A DNA stretch of 35,004 nt, taken from NCBI GenBank assembly GCA_902562525.1, contig CACETT010000010.1, positions 1-35,004 of the forward strand. The letters are read 5' to 3'. Below the pieces are notes generated by a model that saw only the letters and a program-made list of their open reading frames with translations, did not search any database and was not told the DNA's origin. Shown in pieces: positions 1-9,510 of this stretch. This DNA is from an uncultured Alphaproteobacteria bacterium. Its GTDB lineage: Bacteria > Pseudomonadota > Alphaproteobacteria > UBA7887. How positions within the stretch are numbered: the first letter of the stretch is position 1; the number at the start of each line of letters is the position of its first letter. The position numbers were made by a program, and so were the translations under genes.

Positions 1-258
1 AATGCCCATTGCTTTGGCAATTTCTTTGGCTTTTTCACTTCTTGGCAAGTTCTGAAATGTGGTCGCATGGGGTGTTGCCTTCCAGATTTCGACTGACTTT
101 TTATGGCACTCACCACAAGCGTCTGGCCCGCGGACCTCTTCTGGATTAATTTTTAGTTCTGTTGCGAAGGCCGGGTGTATACAGCCAATTACCGTCAGGA
201 TAAGAAGGAGTAGTTTCAATGGCTTAATTGTTTGGCAAAACTTATTTTCCAGTGGCAT
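1..258 (-). CDS. c-type cytochrome (probably multihaem), C-terminus truncated by window edge
   Basis: Manual translation from CAT at 256-258: MPLENKFCQTIKPLKLLLLILTVIGCIHPAFATELKINPEEVRGPDACGECHKKSVEIWKATPHATTFQNLPRSEKAKEIAKAMGI..., with signal peptide and CGECH haem motif; frame stays open to position 1. Not in the ORF track because it runs off the edge. Confidence 0.8.
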   Translation of the reverse strand, partial: MPLENKFCQTIKPLKLLLLILTVIGCIHPAFATELKINPEEVRGPDACGECHKKSVEIWKATPHATTFQNLPRSEKAKEIAKAMGI

Positions 259-314
259 TATTTCCAATCTCCGTAAAATATCCCTGTATTTAACTTATTG
301 GTGGGTTAGTAGAA

Positions 315-1604
315 TTAGGCATCCAGTATCAACTTTGATTTTGGTATCGAGATACAAGCCAGACAAGAACTGCTTTCAGGCAATGTTCCCGGTTCTTCAA
401 TATACTCTACTTCTCCTTGTTTCAACGCTGTTAGGCAAGTTCCGCAGCTTCCCGCGCGGCAACCTGATTCTATAGTAATATTATGGGCTTCTGCTAGCTC
501 TAGGATAGAACTGTAGGACCCGTCCCAACTCACACTTTTCGACGATTTAGAAAACTCAATTTCAAGTTGTTTCTCGGGTGCTAGGTCGCCAGCTCGAGAC
601 GCCTCAGTAGTCTTTTTTATGCTAGCAGGGCCAAAGGATTCAAAGCGTATATCCTGGTTTGGCACACCCCATTCTTTAAGCCCGGTGGTCAAAGATTCCA
701 TCATTGGTCCTGGCCCACAAATGTAAAACTCGTAATTATTGGATGGAAGTTTTGATTTAAGCAAATCTATAGTTACTCTTCCGTTGTGGTGAAAGTCTAT
801 CCCGATAGCGTCGTCGTCGGTAGGGTTACTAAAGCATATCTCAGCATGAACGTCTTCATTTTGAGTGACCAACCCTTTTATTCGGTCTCGCATGATATAT
901 TCACCGCTATTTCTTATGCCGTAAAATAACCAGCACTCCCGATTAGATTCGGTTTCGCATATACCTTCCAGCATACTTAGCATAGGCGTAACGCCAATAC
1001 CCCCACCTATTAGAACCACAGGTTTGTTTCTGGACAAATCGAGAGTAAAGTTACCGGAAGGCGCTTTTACATCAACAATGTCATCTTCCGCTACTTCTCG
1101 GTGAAAAAAATTTGAAGATAACCCGGGTTCAATGTCTACGGTATTAGGAGGTGGGTCGAGCCGCTTGATGCTTATCCGATAGTGGTCTTTTTGAAACGGG
1201 GAGTCTGATAATGAGTAACATCGCACGAGTGGTTTTTCAGATTCCCGTCTTTTTAGGTTGAAGGTTAGGTACTGGCCCGGCTGGAATCGGGGGAAAGGCT
1301 TGCCGTCGTGGGGGACTAGATAAAAAGATTTAATATCCCTCGCCTCATCAATTATGCGACGAACTCTAAATTTCCTGAACCCTGACCAAGTGCTGGCTGC
1401 TACCTCTTGGGTAAGCTGCTCTTGTTTGACCTCCGCTAAAACTCTTGTTCGTAAGGCTTGTAGGTTAAGCTTTTGGTAAGCCCGTGCATACAAAACCGAC
1501 CGCAACGAGCTATAAAAATATAGTAGTGCCTGTAGGGCAATTAGAGCAACAAGAACTATGCCTAACTCATACATTACTGATGGGGTATTAAAATCTCTGA
1601 GCAT
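315..1604 (-). CDS. membrane-anchored NAD(P)H oxidoreductase: FNR-like FAD/NAD domain plus C-terminal plant-type [2Fe-2S] ferredoxin domain
   Basis: N-terminal TM segment (LGIVLVALIALQALLYFY); RCYSLSDSP flavin motif; GGGIGVTPMLSML NAD motif; CGPGPMM; CRAGSCGTC...C ferredoxin cysteines. Confidence 0.88.
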   Translation of the reverse strand: MLRDFNTPSVMYELGIVLVALIALQALLYFYSSLRSVLYARAYQKLNLQALRTRVLAEVKQEQLTQEVAASTWSGFRKFRVRRIIDEARDIKSFYLVPHDGKPFPRFQPGQYLTFNLKRRESEKPLVRCYSLSDSPFQKDHYRISIKRLDPPPNTVDIEPGLSSNFFHREVAEDDIVDVKAPSGNFTLDLSRNKPVVLIGGGIGVTPMLSMLEGICETESNRECWLFYGIRNSGEYIMRDRIKGLVTQNEDVHAEICFSNPTDDDAIGIDFHHNGRVTIDLLKSKLPSNNYEFYICGPGPMMESLTTGLKEWGVPNQDIRFESFGPASIKKTTEASRAGDLAPEKQLEIEFSKSSKSVSWDGSYSSILELAEAHNITIESGCRAGSCGTCLTALKQGEVEYIEEPGTLPESSSCLACISIPKSKLILDA

Positions 1605-1719
1605 TCTATGATCCTATTCGCATTCAATAGCATAGGTCATACTTCCATTGAATGGTCGGTAAACAGGAGTATTTCGAGTGCGCCAATCGCATTCACATGA
1701 TTTTAAATGTTAATTGCCC

Positions 1720-3177
1720 TTAGTATACTGTCAAGATCTCAAAGCGAGCGCCTGCACCATCAGAAATGAGGTTGTTAAAAGTATAAAAAGACTCAATTTG
1801 AATTTGAAAATACTGACCCACGGCTTGTTGGAGTTGGTAGCCAATAGCTACCGAATCATTACCTGATCCTCCAAAGTCTTTTTTCGTTGCTAATTCGAGT
1901 ACTAAATTGGTGCGTCGATGGTTCCAAAAGGCTTGATAGCCGAGTGCAAATCCAACATCATCATCCACAAATGGGCTAATCTCGGCACCATGGGTGCTGA
2001 GGTTTGGAGAAGCAAATAACACCCCTACATTTGCTAGAGGTCCTCCGACAATTGCTTCACGGCCAGCCTGGGTGAAGTTACCGATAGCGATATATGGGTT
2101 AAAATAGGCAATGTCTTTGGAACCGTGCGGCGTCACTGAAAACTCACCGGTAATAAATGTTCCGTTGCCAACAGTATTTCCAGGTATTTCGGAGTCTAAG
2201 GCTAGTGAGCTGTTAATACGAAATGCGGTGCTCATTCCACCCAGAGATCGGATTCTTTGAATGGAGGCTAGGCCCAGATACGCAGCGTCGCCCGATCCAT
2301 CCGAGGCATTATCATCCACGTAAATAGTATCAATATTAAACGTGCTGACTGGAGCATCGACAGCCGTAAACAAAGCATACATGTTAGCGTTTGAACCACG
2401 AACCCGATCATTGCGGTCGAGCCTATCCCAGGCCCACATGCCAGACATGCGAAGGTTGGAGGTCCCCGGGAAATTTAGGTTGTTTCGGACTAATCCTATC
2501 GCATCCACAGTGTCATTTATTATAATTCCCTCTTGGAAGGTAATTGGTTGGCGGCCCAAGCTAAATCCAAAATCTATGGGAGTTAATCCCGCTTTGTCGA
2601 GATTTGGCGCTAGACTGCCAACATCACCTTCAAAAAATAAGGTTTCAATATCTAGATTAAGTTCATTTTTAAAATCTTTGTCGGAACCATCAAAGGTGTA
2701 CCTTGTAAAACGTCCCGGCGAGTTATTATCGGTCGGCCGCAGACCCAGGAGAATCTTTTCAGTTCCAGTTAGCTGCAGGTTTGCATAGTAATCCAGCCTA
2801 TTAGAGATTTCCGTGTCCCGGTCCCTTCCTTCTGCTCCATCGTCAAAGGACTGGATTACGGATCTGTTAAAAATATAATTCCATAACCTAGGTTGCCAGA
2901 CCGCTCCTAGTATCGGTACCTTGAAGCCAGAACTAAGTTTGCCGGTGTCTAAGAAGCCATCACCAAGCTCTATATGGAGGCGAGGTCGGTAGGGGATCTG
3001 GCCGGCTCCCTGGAAGGGAACATATTCGTCTTTTAGGGTTTGGACGCCATAGCGTTGGCCAAGCGGCCAGAGCCAGTCATACCAAGGCTTATCTTCCATT
3101 GACTTAGCGACAGCTAGGTCAGTTGTTCCAAGATAAACTGCACATAACAAGATGGTGAATTTAGCCCAACCGGACAT
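1720..3177 (-). CDS. outer-membrane beta-barrel/porin-like protein
   Basis: 485 aa with signal peptide, alternating amphipathic strands with Gly/Asn-rich turns, C-terminal ...ARFEILTVY resembling a barrel end strand; sits between redox genes. Confidence 0.6.
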   Translation of the reverse strand: MSGWAKFTILLCAVYLGTTDLAVAKSMEDKPWYDWLWPLGQRYGVQTLKDEYVPFQGAGQIPYRPRLHIELGDGFLDTGKLSSGFKVPILGAVWQPRLWNYIFNRSVIQSFDDGAEGRDRDTEISNRLDYYANLQLTGTEKILLGLRPTDNNSPGRFTRYTFDGSDKDFKNELNLDIETLFFEGDVGSLAPNLDKAGLTPIDFGFSLGRQPITFQEGIIINDTVDAIGLVRNNLNFPGTSNLRMSGMWAWDRLDRNDRVRGSNANMYALFTAVDAPVSTFNIDTIYVDDNASDGSGDAAYLGLASIQRIRSLGGMSTAFRINSSLALDSEIPGNTVGNGTFITGEFSVTPHGSKDIAYFNPYIAIGNFTQAGREAIVGGPLANVGVLFASPNLSTHGAEISPFVDDDVGFALGYQAFWNHRRTNLVLELATKKDFGGSGNDSVAIGYQLQQAVGQYFQIQIESFYTFNNLISDGAGARFEILTVY

Positions 3178-3301
3178 TGTGTCCCTCTCTTAAAAACTTC
3201 CTAATAGCAACACTCGACATTGGGCGGCCCCCGCGCCGAATGCTGAATAAGTAATTAATACTCTGTGAAGGGCTATGTCTTCAAGGCCGGTGTGAAATCG
3301 T

Positions 3302-5338
3302 TTATCCGTCGATGTTGTTGCCAGCCTCCGCGCTATCTAGTGGGTCTTTTGATGAGTTGGTGTGAACGTCAAAAATTAATTCACGTTCCCATAGCACTTG
3401 CGCTCCAGCTATGAGGGCGTCACCAGCCTCTCTCGGAGTTAGCCCATAGTCAAAACCAACATCCTGCATAGCAATTAACAGGTTAACGGGTGCGGGCTGC
3501 TGAATCACTTTGACAACTGCTTTGTATGGCCCTTTCCCAGTCAGCGCATTTGGCTCTACAACATATCTCCCCCAACGTTCACCCAGAGGCTCAATACCTT
3601 TCTTATGATTTCGTTCAGTCAATGGTTCCCCGGTAAATACAAGAGAAAGCGGGGATGGCAGAACGCGAGGTAGTGCAGTGACCGGATAGGGAATTGGAAT
3701 GACGTGTTCGATCTCACCTCCCCTTCCATTCTGAGTAACGAACAGAGATTGTAGACTAAGGAGGTATGGATCAAGCTCGACCGCTCCTGCGTGTACATAA
3801 GATGAATGGCCGTCGCGCAAATCACCATTTGGATCCCGGTCCCCGGACACGAAAACAATTTGTCCGTCGCTATCTGTGACGGTCACCTCAAGCCAAACCA
3901 AACGCTCTCCAGTAAAGCCGGTTGGCACATTGTGGCCATCTGTTCCGCTCTTCAACTGAGCCCGAAAAACAATACCATTGCTATCAGCCTGATCTGTTAA
4001 AACTTCCCCTAGAACATATCCATTTCGCAACACTTCGAGTCGCTTTTCTGCTGCTAGCTCAAGCCGTTCCAACTGATGGTCAATTATTTCTCTGGCATCA
4101 TATCGGTCATCGATAGATTGCCAACGTTCTGGGAAAGAGCTGTCGTCCTCAACTAAATCTTCAAAACCGTCAGTACCCCAGCCGGCTTCGACATCAAATT
4201 CCAGCCATTCCGCCATAGTGGCCATCCGTTGGGCTTCTATATTGTGGGGAAATAGTCCAGGATGAATGATAGAATAGTCAGGGCCTGCAAAAGTGTGATT
4301 TGTGATTTTCCTGGACTCGGTTTCAACTCCTCCCACCACTGCAGCAGGACCATGCTCGTAGCCCGAGGCTATACCCTGGATCTTCCCCATGTGACAGTCT
4401 TGGCAGGTCTCGCCTCTAGCCGCTGCCGGCGAGGTTCTATACTCGCTGAAGGCTTCCTCAAGCCTAAAGCCATTAAAAAGGGTTACATCGTGGCAGGTCC
4501 CACAGAATATTGGGTCAGAAATACCAGTAAATTGTTTTGCTTCTTTATGGATCTTTCGTCCCGACTCCTCTGGGTCTGTGACAACCCGATATTCATGAGT
4601 GTTATCAAGAACTCTAGCCAATTCCCGATTTCCCTCCGGCCCATATACGGCTTCGGTTACGCCACCCTCCACTAGGGCCAGGCGGCCGCTTGCTTTATTA
4701 TAGCTCCTGTCTATGCGATGGCAGACCACGCAGGTGATGCCTTCACGAGAAGTAGGGTGTCGCTCGAGGTTCGATGCAAATTGATCTTCTCCGAGGTTGG
4801 CACCCACCTGGTTGTGGCAACGGAGGCAAAAGTCACCATTTGAGCCATTGGCAAGTTGGTTAATCTTATTACTTAGGGAGAGATAGACCGGGCTTAGCTG
4901 TGAATATGAGTGTTGCGAAATAGACCACTCAGAATAGTGTTTGGGATGACATGTGCCGCAGGTTGCAGCGGACGGGAACCGGGTTTCAGCAAATAAGGCC
5001 TCGTGTTGCCGAGCTGCTTCTGCTGCAATGTCTTCTTGCTCGCTTGCGGATTCAGGCAAGTTTTCCTCTAGAGTCAAATCTTGATCTTCCAGTAAAAGAT
5101 CATCGCCGTCGTCAATTAGCAAATCGCCATCCAGATCCTCGGTCGCAAGGATCTCATCCGTTAGCAATTCGTCCGTGAGTAATTCCTCATCCGAGTGGGC
5201 AGGCCCGATAATTAATCCAAGCGCTATCGTCAGGAAGAGAGGGTTATAAAAACGCGGCCTAAACAGGTCTCGGTGGGACCAATTACTGTAGCTCGAATAA
5301 CCATGCGCGTACTTACTTAAACGATCAAACCCAAACAT
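3302..5338 (-). CDS. multihaem c-type cytochrome (5 CxxCH) with N-terminal acidic repeat
   Basis: CGTCH, CLRCH, CVVCH, CGTCH and CQDCH motifs; HNVPTGF motif in the C-terminal domain, typical of cytochrome c554-like multihaem proteins; signal-like FLTIALGLIIGPAHS. Confidence 0.88.
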   Translation of the reverse strand: MFGFDRLSKYAHGYSSYSNWSHRDLFRPRFYNPLFLTIALGLIIGPAHSDEELLTDELLTDEILATEDLDGDLLIDDGDDLLLEDQDLTLEENLPESASEQEDIAAEAARQHEALFAETRFPSAATCGTCHPKHYSEWSISQHSYSQLSPVYLSLSNKINQLANGSNGDFCLRCHNQVGANLGEDQFASNLERHPTSREGITCVVCHRIDRSYNKASGRLALVEGGVTEAVYGPEGNRELARVLDNTHEYRVVTDPEESGRKIHKEAKQFTGISDPIFCGTCHDVTLFNGFRLEEAFSEYRTSPAAARGETCQDCHMGKIQGIASGYEHGPAAVVGGVETESRKITNHTFAGPDYSIIHPGLFPHNIEAQRMATMAEWLEFDVEAGWGTDGFEDLVEDDSSFPERWQSIDDRYDAREIIDHQLERLELAAEKRLEVLRNGYVLGEVLTDQADSNGIVFRAQLKSGTDGHNVPTGFTGERLVWLEVTVTDSDGQIVFVSGDRDPNGDLRDGHSSYVHAGAVELDPYLLSLQSLFVTQNGRGGEIEHVIPIPYPVTALPRVLPSPLSLVFTGEPLTERNHKKGIEPLGERWGRYVVEPNALTGKGPYKAVVKVIQQPAPVNLLIAMQDVGFDYGLTPREAGDALIAGAQVLWERELIFDVHTNSSKDPLDSAEAGNNIDG

Positions 5339-5490
5339 GTGTATCCTACTCTCTAGTGAAATGCTTCCAACTCTTCATCGGGGCTTATACGAAGCCCGTC
5401 TCTACATTCTAATCTAGTCCTCGTCGGCTGGCTGATTGTAGCCGGCTGCATTCTAATATCTCGTGTTGATAAGTACAAATAAAATTCCTG

Positions 5491-5509
5491 ATACACTATT
5501 ATAGTGTAT
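5491..5509. promoter_or_regulatory. candidate operator: perfect 19-bp palindrome ATACACTAT-T-ATAGTGTAT
   Basis: 9-bp arms with a 1-nt centre, in the intergenic region between the divergent multihaem cytochrome and YdcF-like genes. Confidence 0.4.
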
Positions 5510-5662
5510 TCACGGAAAATTGGATCACTTTAATATTTTTTCGAAGACAATTGTTGTGGATTCCCAAGAGAGACCTTGTTCCAGAAAAAGCGGGACAAAC
5601 AAACTTCAGGTGGATAAAACTGGTCAGAGTATGAGTGTTAAGGGTTGTGAAACCAATGTTCA

Positions 5663-6430
5663 ATGCGTGATTTACTGGAAATTCTAATTTTCGTCCCGAT
5701 GCCCCTACTTTTCATCTTATTAGTAGGGCTGGTTGTCTGGCGTCATAGAAGGTTAAGTTTTTCGTTAATATGCGGTGCGACGGTACTTTTGGTGATATTA
5801 AGTATGCCAATAACCCCAGCCTTGCTGTTGCAGCCGCTCGACACGGAACCCCGCCTTGTTGGCGAGACGAAGCCTAATGCAATCTTGGTGCCAACGGCAG
5901 GGATATTTAGGGATCCCAGCGATAGGTGGTGGTCCAATAATACGGGAATAGCGCGGGCGGTCAAAGGGAGCCAATTGAGTGGGGATTACGGCGTTCCACT
6001 TATCTTATCTGGTGGCACTCCTGGCGGAGAACCGGTTAGCGAAGCGGGAGTTGTTGCCGAGCAATTGGGCTTAGGGGGCCCATCTTTGATCTTGGAGCAT
6101 GGGGCTGAAAACACTTGGGATACCGCAGTAGCGGCTTCCAGGATAATCAGTGAGCGCGGTGGACACCGAGTATTAGTCGTCACATCGGCAGCACATGTTA
6201 AACGCATGGCAGCGTCACTGCGCGCTCAAGGGTTGGAGGTGTTCGTAGAGACGGCACGAAATACTATCGCTGCCAAAGTTCGGCCGCTGGGAGAATGGTT
6301 TCCAACTTCCTCAGGATTGGGCGCATCGCGAGCGGTTTTGTATGAGTATATTGCAATACTCTACTATTTAACGAAGGGGTATTTCGACCTTGAGGATTTA
6401 GTCGCCGCGCTCTCAGGAGATAGTGCCTAG
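5663..6430 (+). CDS. YdcF/ElyC/SanA family protein (DUF218)
   Basis: N-terminal TM helices then ILVPTAGIFRD, LSGGTPGG, LEHGAENTWDTA, VTSAAHVKRM motifs of DUF218. Confidence 0.85.
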   Translation: MRDLLEILIFVPMPLLFILLVGLVVWRHRRLSFSLICGATVLLVILSMPITPALLLQPLDTEPRLVGETKPNAILVPTAGIFRDPSDRWWSNNTGIARAVKGSQLSGDYGVPLILSGGTPGGEPVSEAGVVAEQLGLGGPSLILEHGAENTWDTAVAASRIISERGGHRVLVVTSAAHVKRMAASLRAQGLEVFVETARNTIAAKVRPLGEWFPTSSGLGASRAVLYEYIAILYYLTKGYFDLEDLVAALSGDSA

Positions 6431-7359
6431 TCCTCTAGCTGAAAACGAATTGGGATGAGCTTCGTGCTTTCCACTGCGGTATCTTTTATTTTTGCCGGAA
6501 CAAAACTCCACTCGGCTACAGCGGTGATGGCTGCTTGGTCTAATAGTGATACGCCGCTTGTTTCCAATACGTAGATATTTTTCACAGAGCCCGTGTTGGT
6601 GACCAAAACTGATAATACCACTCGTCCTTCGAGCCCTTCGCGGCGCGCTCTTCTGGGGTAAGAGGGAGGTAGATTAAGCAGTTCTGCTGATTGGTATTCG
6701 GCCGTATTTTCGTGTCGATCAAGGATCTTTAACAGTGTTTCCCCAGAGACTGTATTTGGCAGGGCTAAGTGTGTGGCGGGCTTCCCTTTACCTGGTTCGT
6801 TATGCTGTAATGAGCGGGACGGGATAGGTGGGAGTGGTAAGTCTTCACCATCAAGAACGGGTCTAAGTCTTGATGTAGAACTCAATTTGGGAGGGTTTCT
6901 TGGTAGATTGTCAGTGGGGCCCTCTGTCTCTTTTAAACTGGGTACTCTGGGCACACGTGCCGGTTTAGGAAGCGTCGTCGGCTGAATTGTTTGCCAGTTT
7001 GTTGTGATAATAGTCTCTTGCCGCTCAAGTTCCTTTTCGTCGCCAGTTGGCGTTACTTGATCTAAATGGGTGAGGCTATCGGGTACATGTATTCTCTGTT
7101 GGGCCACTGCCGTGGGCGTGGTAACCAGATTTTTTGGATGCCTGATAGGGGGTATCGATGGTGCGGAATGGCCTATCACCGAAATTTCTTGGGGATGGCT
7201 TTCGGATGTCTTGTGAGTAAGAAGGGTCAGGACTATATCGGTTTGATAATTCTGGAAATCCTTGGTGGGGGTGGCATCGGAAAACAAAATAATGGCCACA
7301 ACATGCAGCAGGGCTGAGGAACCCAGAGCGGTAGCAAGTATGCTGTAGCCTAATTTCAT
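6427..7359 (-). CDS. tonB: energy transducer TonB
   Basis: N-terminal TM, Pro-rich middle, C-terminal YPRRARREGLEGRVVLSVLVTNTGSV...LDQAAITAVAEWSFVPAK TonB domain. Confidence 0.87.
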   Translation of the reverse strand: MKLGYSILATALGSSALLHVVAIILFSDATPTKDFQNYQTDIVLTLLTHKTSESHPQEISVIGHSAPSIPPIRHPKNLVTTPTAVAQQRIHVPDSLTHLDQVTPTGDEKELERQETIITTNWQTIQPTTLPKPARVPRVPSLKETEGPTDNLPRNPPKLSSTSRLRPVLDGEDLPLPPIPSRSLQHNEPGKGKPATHLALPNTVSGETLLKILDRHENTAEYQSAELLNLPPSYPRRARREGLEGRVVLSVLVTNTGSVKNIYVLETSGVSLLDQAAITAVAEWSFVPAKIKDTAVESTKLIPIRFQLED

Positions 7360-7458
7360 CCTGACCCATTACGTTCTCTTGCACGGTCATTCATACACTT
7401 TGACAGACTGGAGTGATCGAAATGAAAATATTATTCATTGAGGCTAGGCCAGAAGCAA

Positions 7459-9510
7459 TTAAAACTGCCAAGTTAGACCAACCCGCGCGACCCGTCCTGC
7501 CAACGGGTATACGTTAGAAACCCGAGTGTTTGTAGTGCTTCGTACTCCATAGTTGTAGTACTTATGGCCCAAAACGTTGGAGATTTCTACCGACCACTTT
7601 GAAGCCCCATAAATAGATGGGCCAATATTCCCATACAAACCAAAATCAAAAAGGTAATAAGCAGGAATTTGCTCGCCTTCATTGCTTTCATCGTTATCTA
7701 GTCTAGCTTGATCAACATAGTGCGCATTCAACTTCGCGTTAAGGAGGGAGGGCACTATGTTCCAATCTGCAGTGCCGCCAAACTGCCACTGCGGGACCAA
7801 AGGAACAATATTGCCGGAGAAAATGCCTTGGCGGTACGTTGCCTTTACGATGCTCGAGTAGGCCGAGAGGGTAATGGATGGGGACAACGCATATGAGGTG
7901 TTTAATTCTGCTCCAACACGTTTAGTCGGATCAGTGTTCTCGTTTAGACCGAAACCGCCACCCAGGGTGGGATCAAATCGCAGTTCGTTGGTTAACTTCA
8001 TAAGAAAGCCACTCAGTGCAGCGTGATACTTTGGAGCAGTATAGGACAGCCCCAACTCAAGGTCGTTAGAGGTCTGGGTATTGAGTTTAAAGGTATTAGT
8101 ATCAGAGCTGCCTATGCGCTCATCAATTGTTGGCAATCTGATTGCTCTGCTTGTTCGTGCAAACCCTGAGATTTCATCCGACATTTGGTAGTCAAGACCA
8201 AGGTTATAGACATAATTTCGTTCGGTCCGCCTAGTGGAGTCATGGTCGGTTTCGAATCCGCCCCCCGGTGCACCGTTATCGATTTCATCGCCGGCCGTAA
8301 ATCCAACCCAGCTCAGCCGAAGCCCAGCAGTTAGGGTCAGGCTATCTAATAGAGCTACTTCATTTTGCGCATAAATGCCCAGAGAGCTTTGATAAGCATT
8401 GTAACGATGAAAATATGGGTCTCCGGGGTCTTGTTTCCGGTCGGAGTCATAATTTGAGTGATATAAATCGAGGCCTATTTTAGTTGCATTGAGGCGCCCG
8501 TTGCGTCTCCAGACAATGTCAGCTCTTGGTGTAACTGATATCGTCGTCAAAACGGTGTCGACTATGCTGAAAACGCGTGAATCTTGATCTTTGGATCGAA
8601 ATCCAGCATCTAAAACAAACGTGTTATCGTTCGGGAGTTGGCTGGTCACTCCTATATCCACTCGCAGCCCGCGTTGCAGAGCCTTGTCAATCAGCGATGT
8701 CGCTTCTTCAGGGGAGTCGATAAATTGGTTTGTTCCCGCAGCCCGGTTAATTTGGCGGGCTCCCGGTAAGCCAACTGACTGAAAGTCAGTTCCTAGTTTT
8801 AGGAATACCTCGTTTGTATCTCCAGTATAACGCAATTGCGTCACGAGATTTTTTTGTATCAGATTATTGTTATCTCGGAAGGCCTCTCCATGAATGAAAT
8901 TTGTTGCTGCATTAATAGAGTACCGGCCTGCTGACTGTTTGGCCGACATGTTCACTGTGTGAGTTTGCCCAGGATGGGAAAAAGAATAACCGGTCTCAGC
9001 GCTATCTTGATAGGAAGTTGGTGATTTTGTGACAATATTGATGACGCCACCTACTGCTCCGTCACCATATAGTACGGATCCCGCGTGACCACGGATAATT
9101 TCTATATACGCAATATTGTTGAGTGGCAGGTTGGAAAAGTCCACAGCTGCTAGGTCTACGTCGTTTAGGCGTCGACCATCTAAAAGAACAAGTGTGTTTT
9201 GTGTTCCTACGGCTCCAAAACCGCGCATGTCTACTGCAGCTTCCGTACCGTTTGTGCCTGAGAAGAGGTCGCGACTATGAATGCCTGGTTGGAGGCCAAG
9301 CAATTGTGGAAGATCGCCTGATGGTGAGTTTACTATCTCTTCGGATGTAATAATTGTAACAGAGGCTGCAGTTTGACTCTGGGTCAATCTTGTTGAGGAA
9401 ACAACTAGTTCATCGGTTAGTTGGGAATTAGAAGAAGCAGAATATGTGCTCAGGAGGATGAAGTAGGTAAGCGCCATCCAGATGGGAAAGGTAATAAATT
9501 GTTTTTTCAT
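7459..9510 (-). CDS. TonB-dependent outer-membrane receptor, BtuB-like (likely cobalamin)
   Basis: Plug domain (LVLLDGRRLNDVD...IEIIRGHAGSVLYGDGAVGGVINIVTK), C-terminal Phe (RVGLTWQF), downstream of a cobalamin riboswitch. Confidence 0.88.
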   Translation of the reverse strand: MKKQFITFPIWMALTYFILLSTYSASSNSQLTDELVVSSTRLTQSQTAASVTIITSEEIVNSPSGDLPQLLGLQPGIHSRDLFSGTNGTEAAVDMRGFGAVGTQNTLVLLDGRRLNDVDLAAVDFSNLPLNNIAYIEIIRGHAGSVLYGDGAVGGVINIVTKSPTSYQDSAETGYSFSHPGQTHTVNMSAKQSAGRYSINAATNFIHGEAFRDNNNLIQKNLVTQLRYTGDTNEVFLKLGTDFQSVGLPGARQINRAAGTNQFIDSPEEATSLIDKALQRGLRVDIGVTSQLPNDNTFVLDAGFRSKDQDSRVFSIVDTVLTTISVTPRADIVWRRNGRLNATKIGLDLYHSNYDSDRKQDPGDPYFHRYNAYQSSLGIYAQNEVALLDSLTLTAGLRLSWVGFTAGDEIDNGAPGGGFETDHDSTRRTERNYVYNLGLDYQMSDEISGFARTSRAIRLPTIDERIGSSDTNTFKLNTQTSNDLELGLSYTAPKYHAALSGFLMKLTNELRFDPTLGGGFGLNENTDPTKRVGAELNTSYALSPSITLSAYSSIVKATYRQGIFSGNIVPLVPQWQFGGTADWNIVPSLLNAKLNAHYVDQARLDNDESNEGEQIPAYYLFDFGLYGNIGPSIYGASKWSVEISNVLGHKYYNYGVRSTTNTRVSNVYPLAGRVARVGLTWQF

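Noticed and set aside
59-475. 138-aa plus-strand ORF
   Set aside because: Antisense to the cytochrome and reductase 3' end; no domain, and the minus-strand proteins have clear motifs.
4262-4675. 137-aa plus-strand ORF
   Set aside because: Wholly antisense to the multihaem cytochrome, which has five CxxCH motifs in frame.
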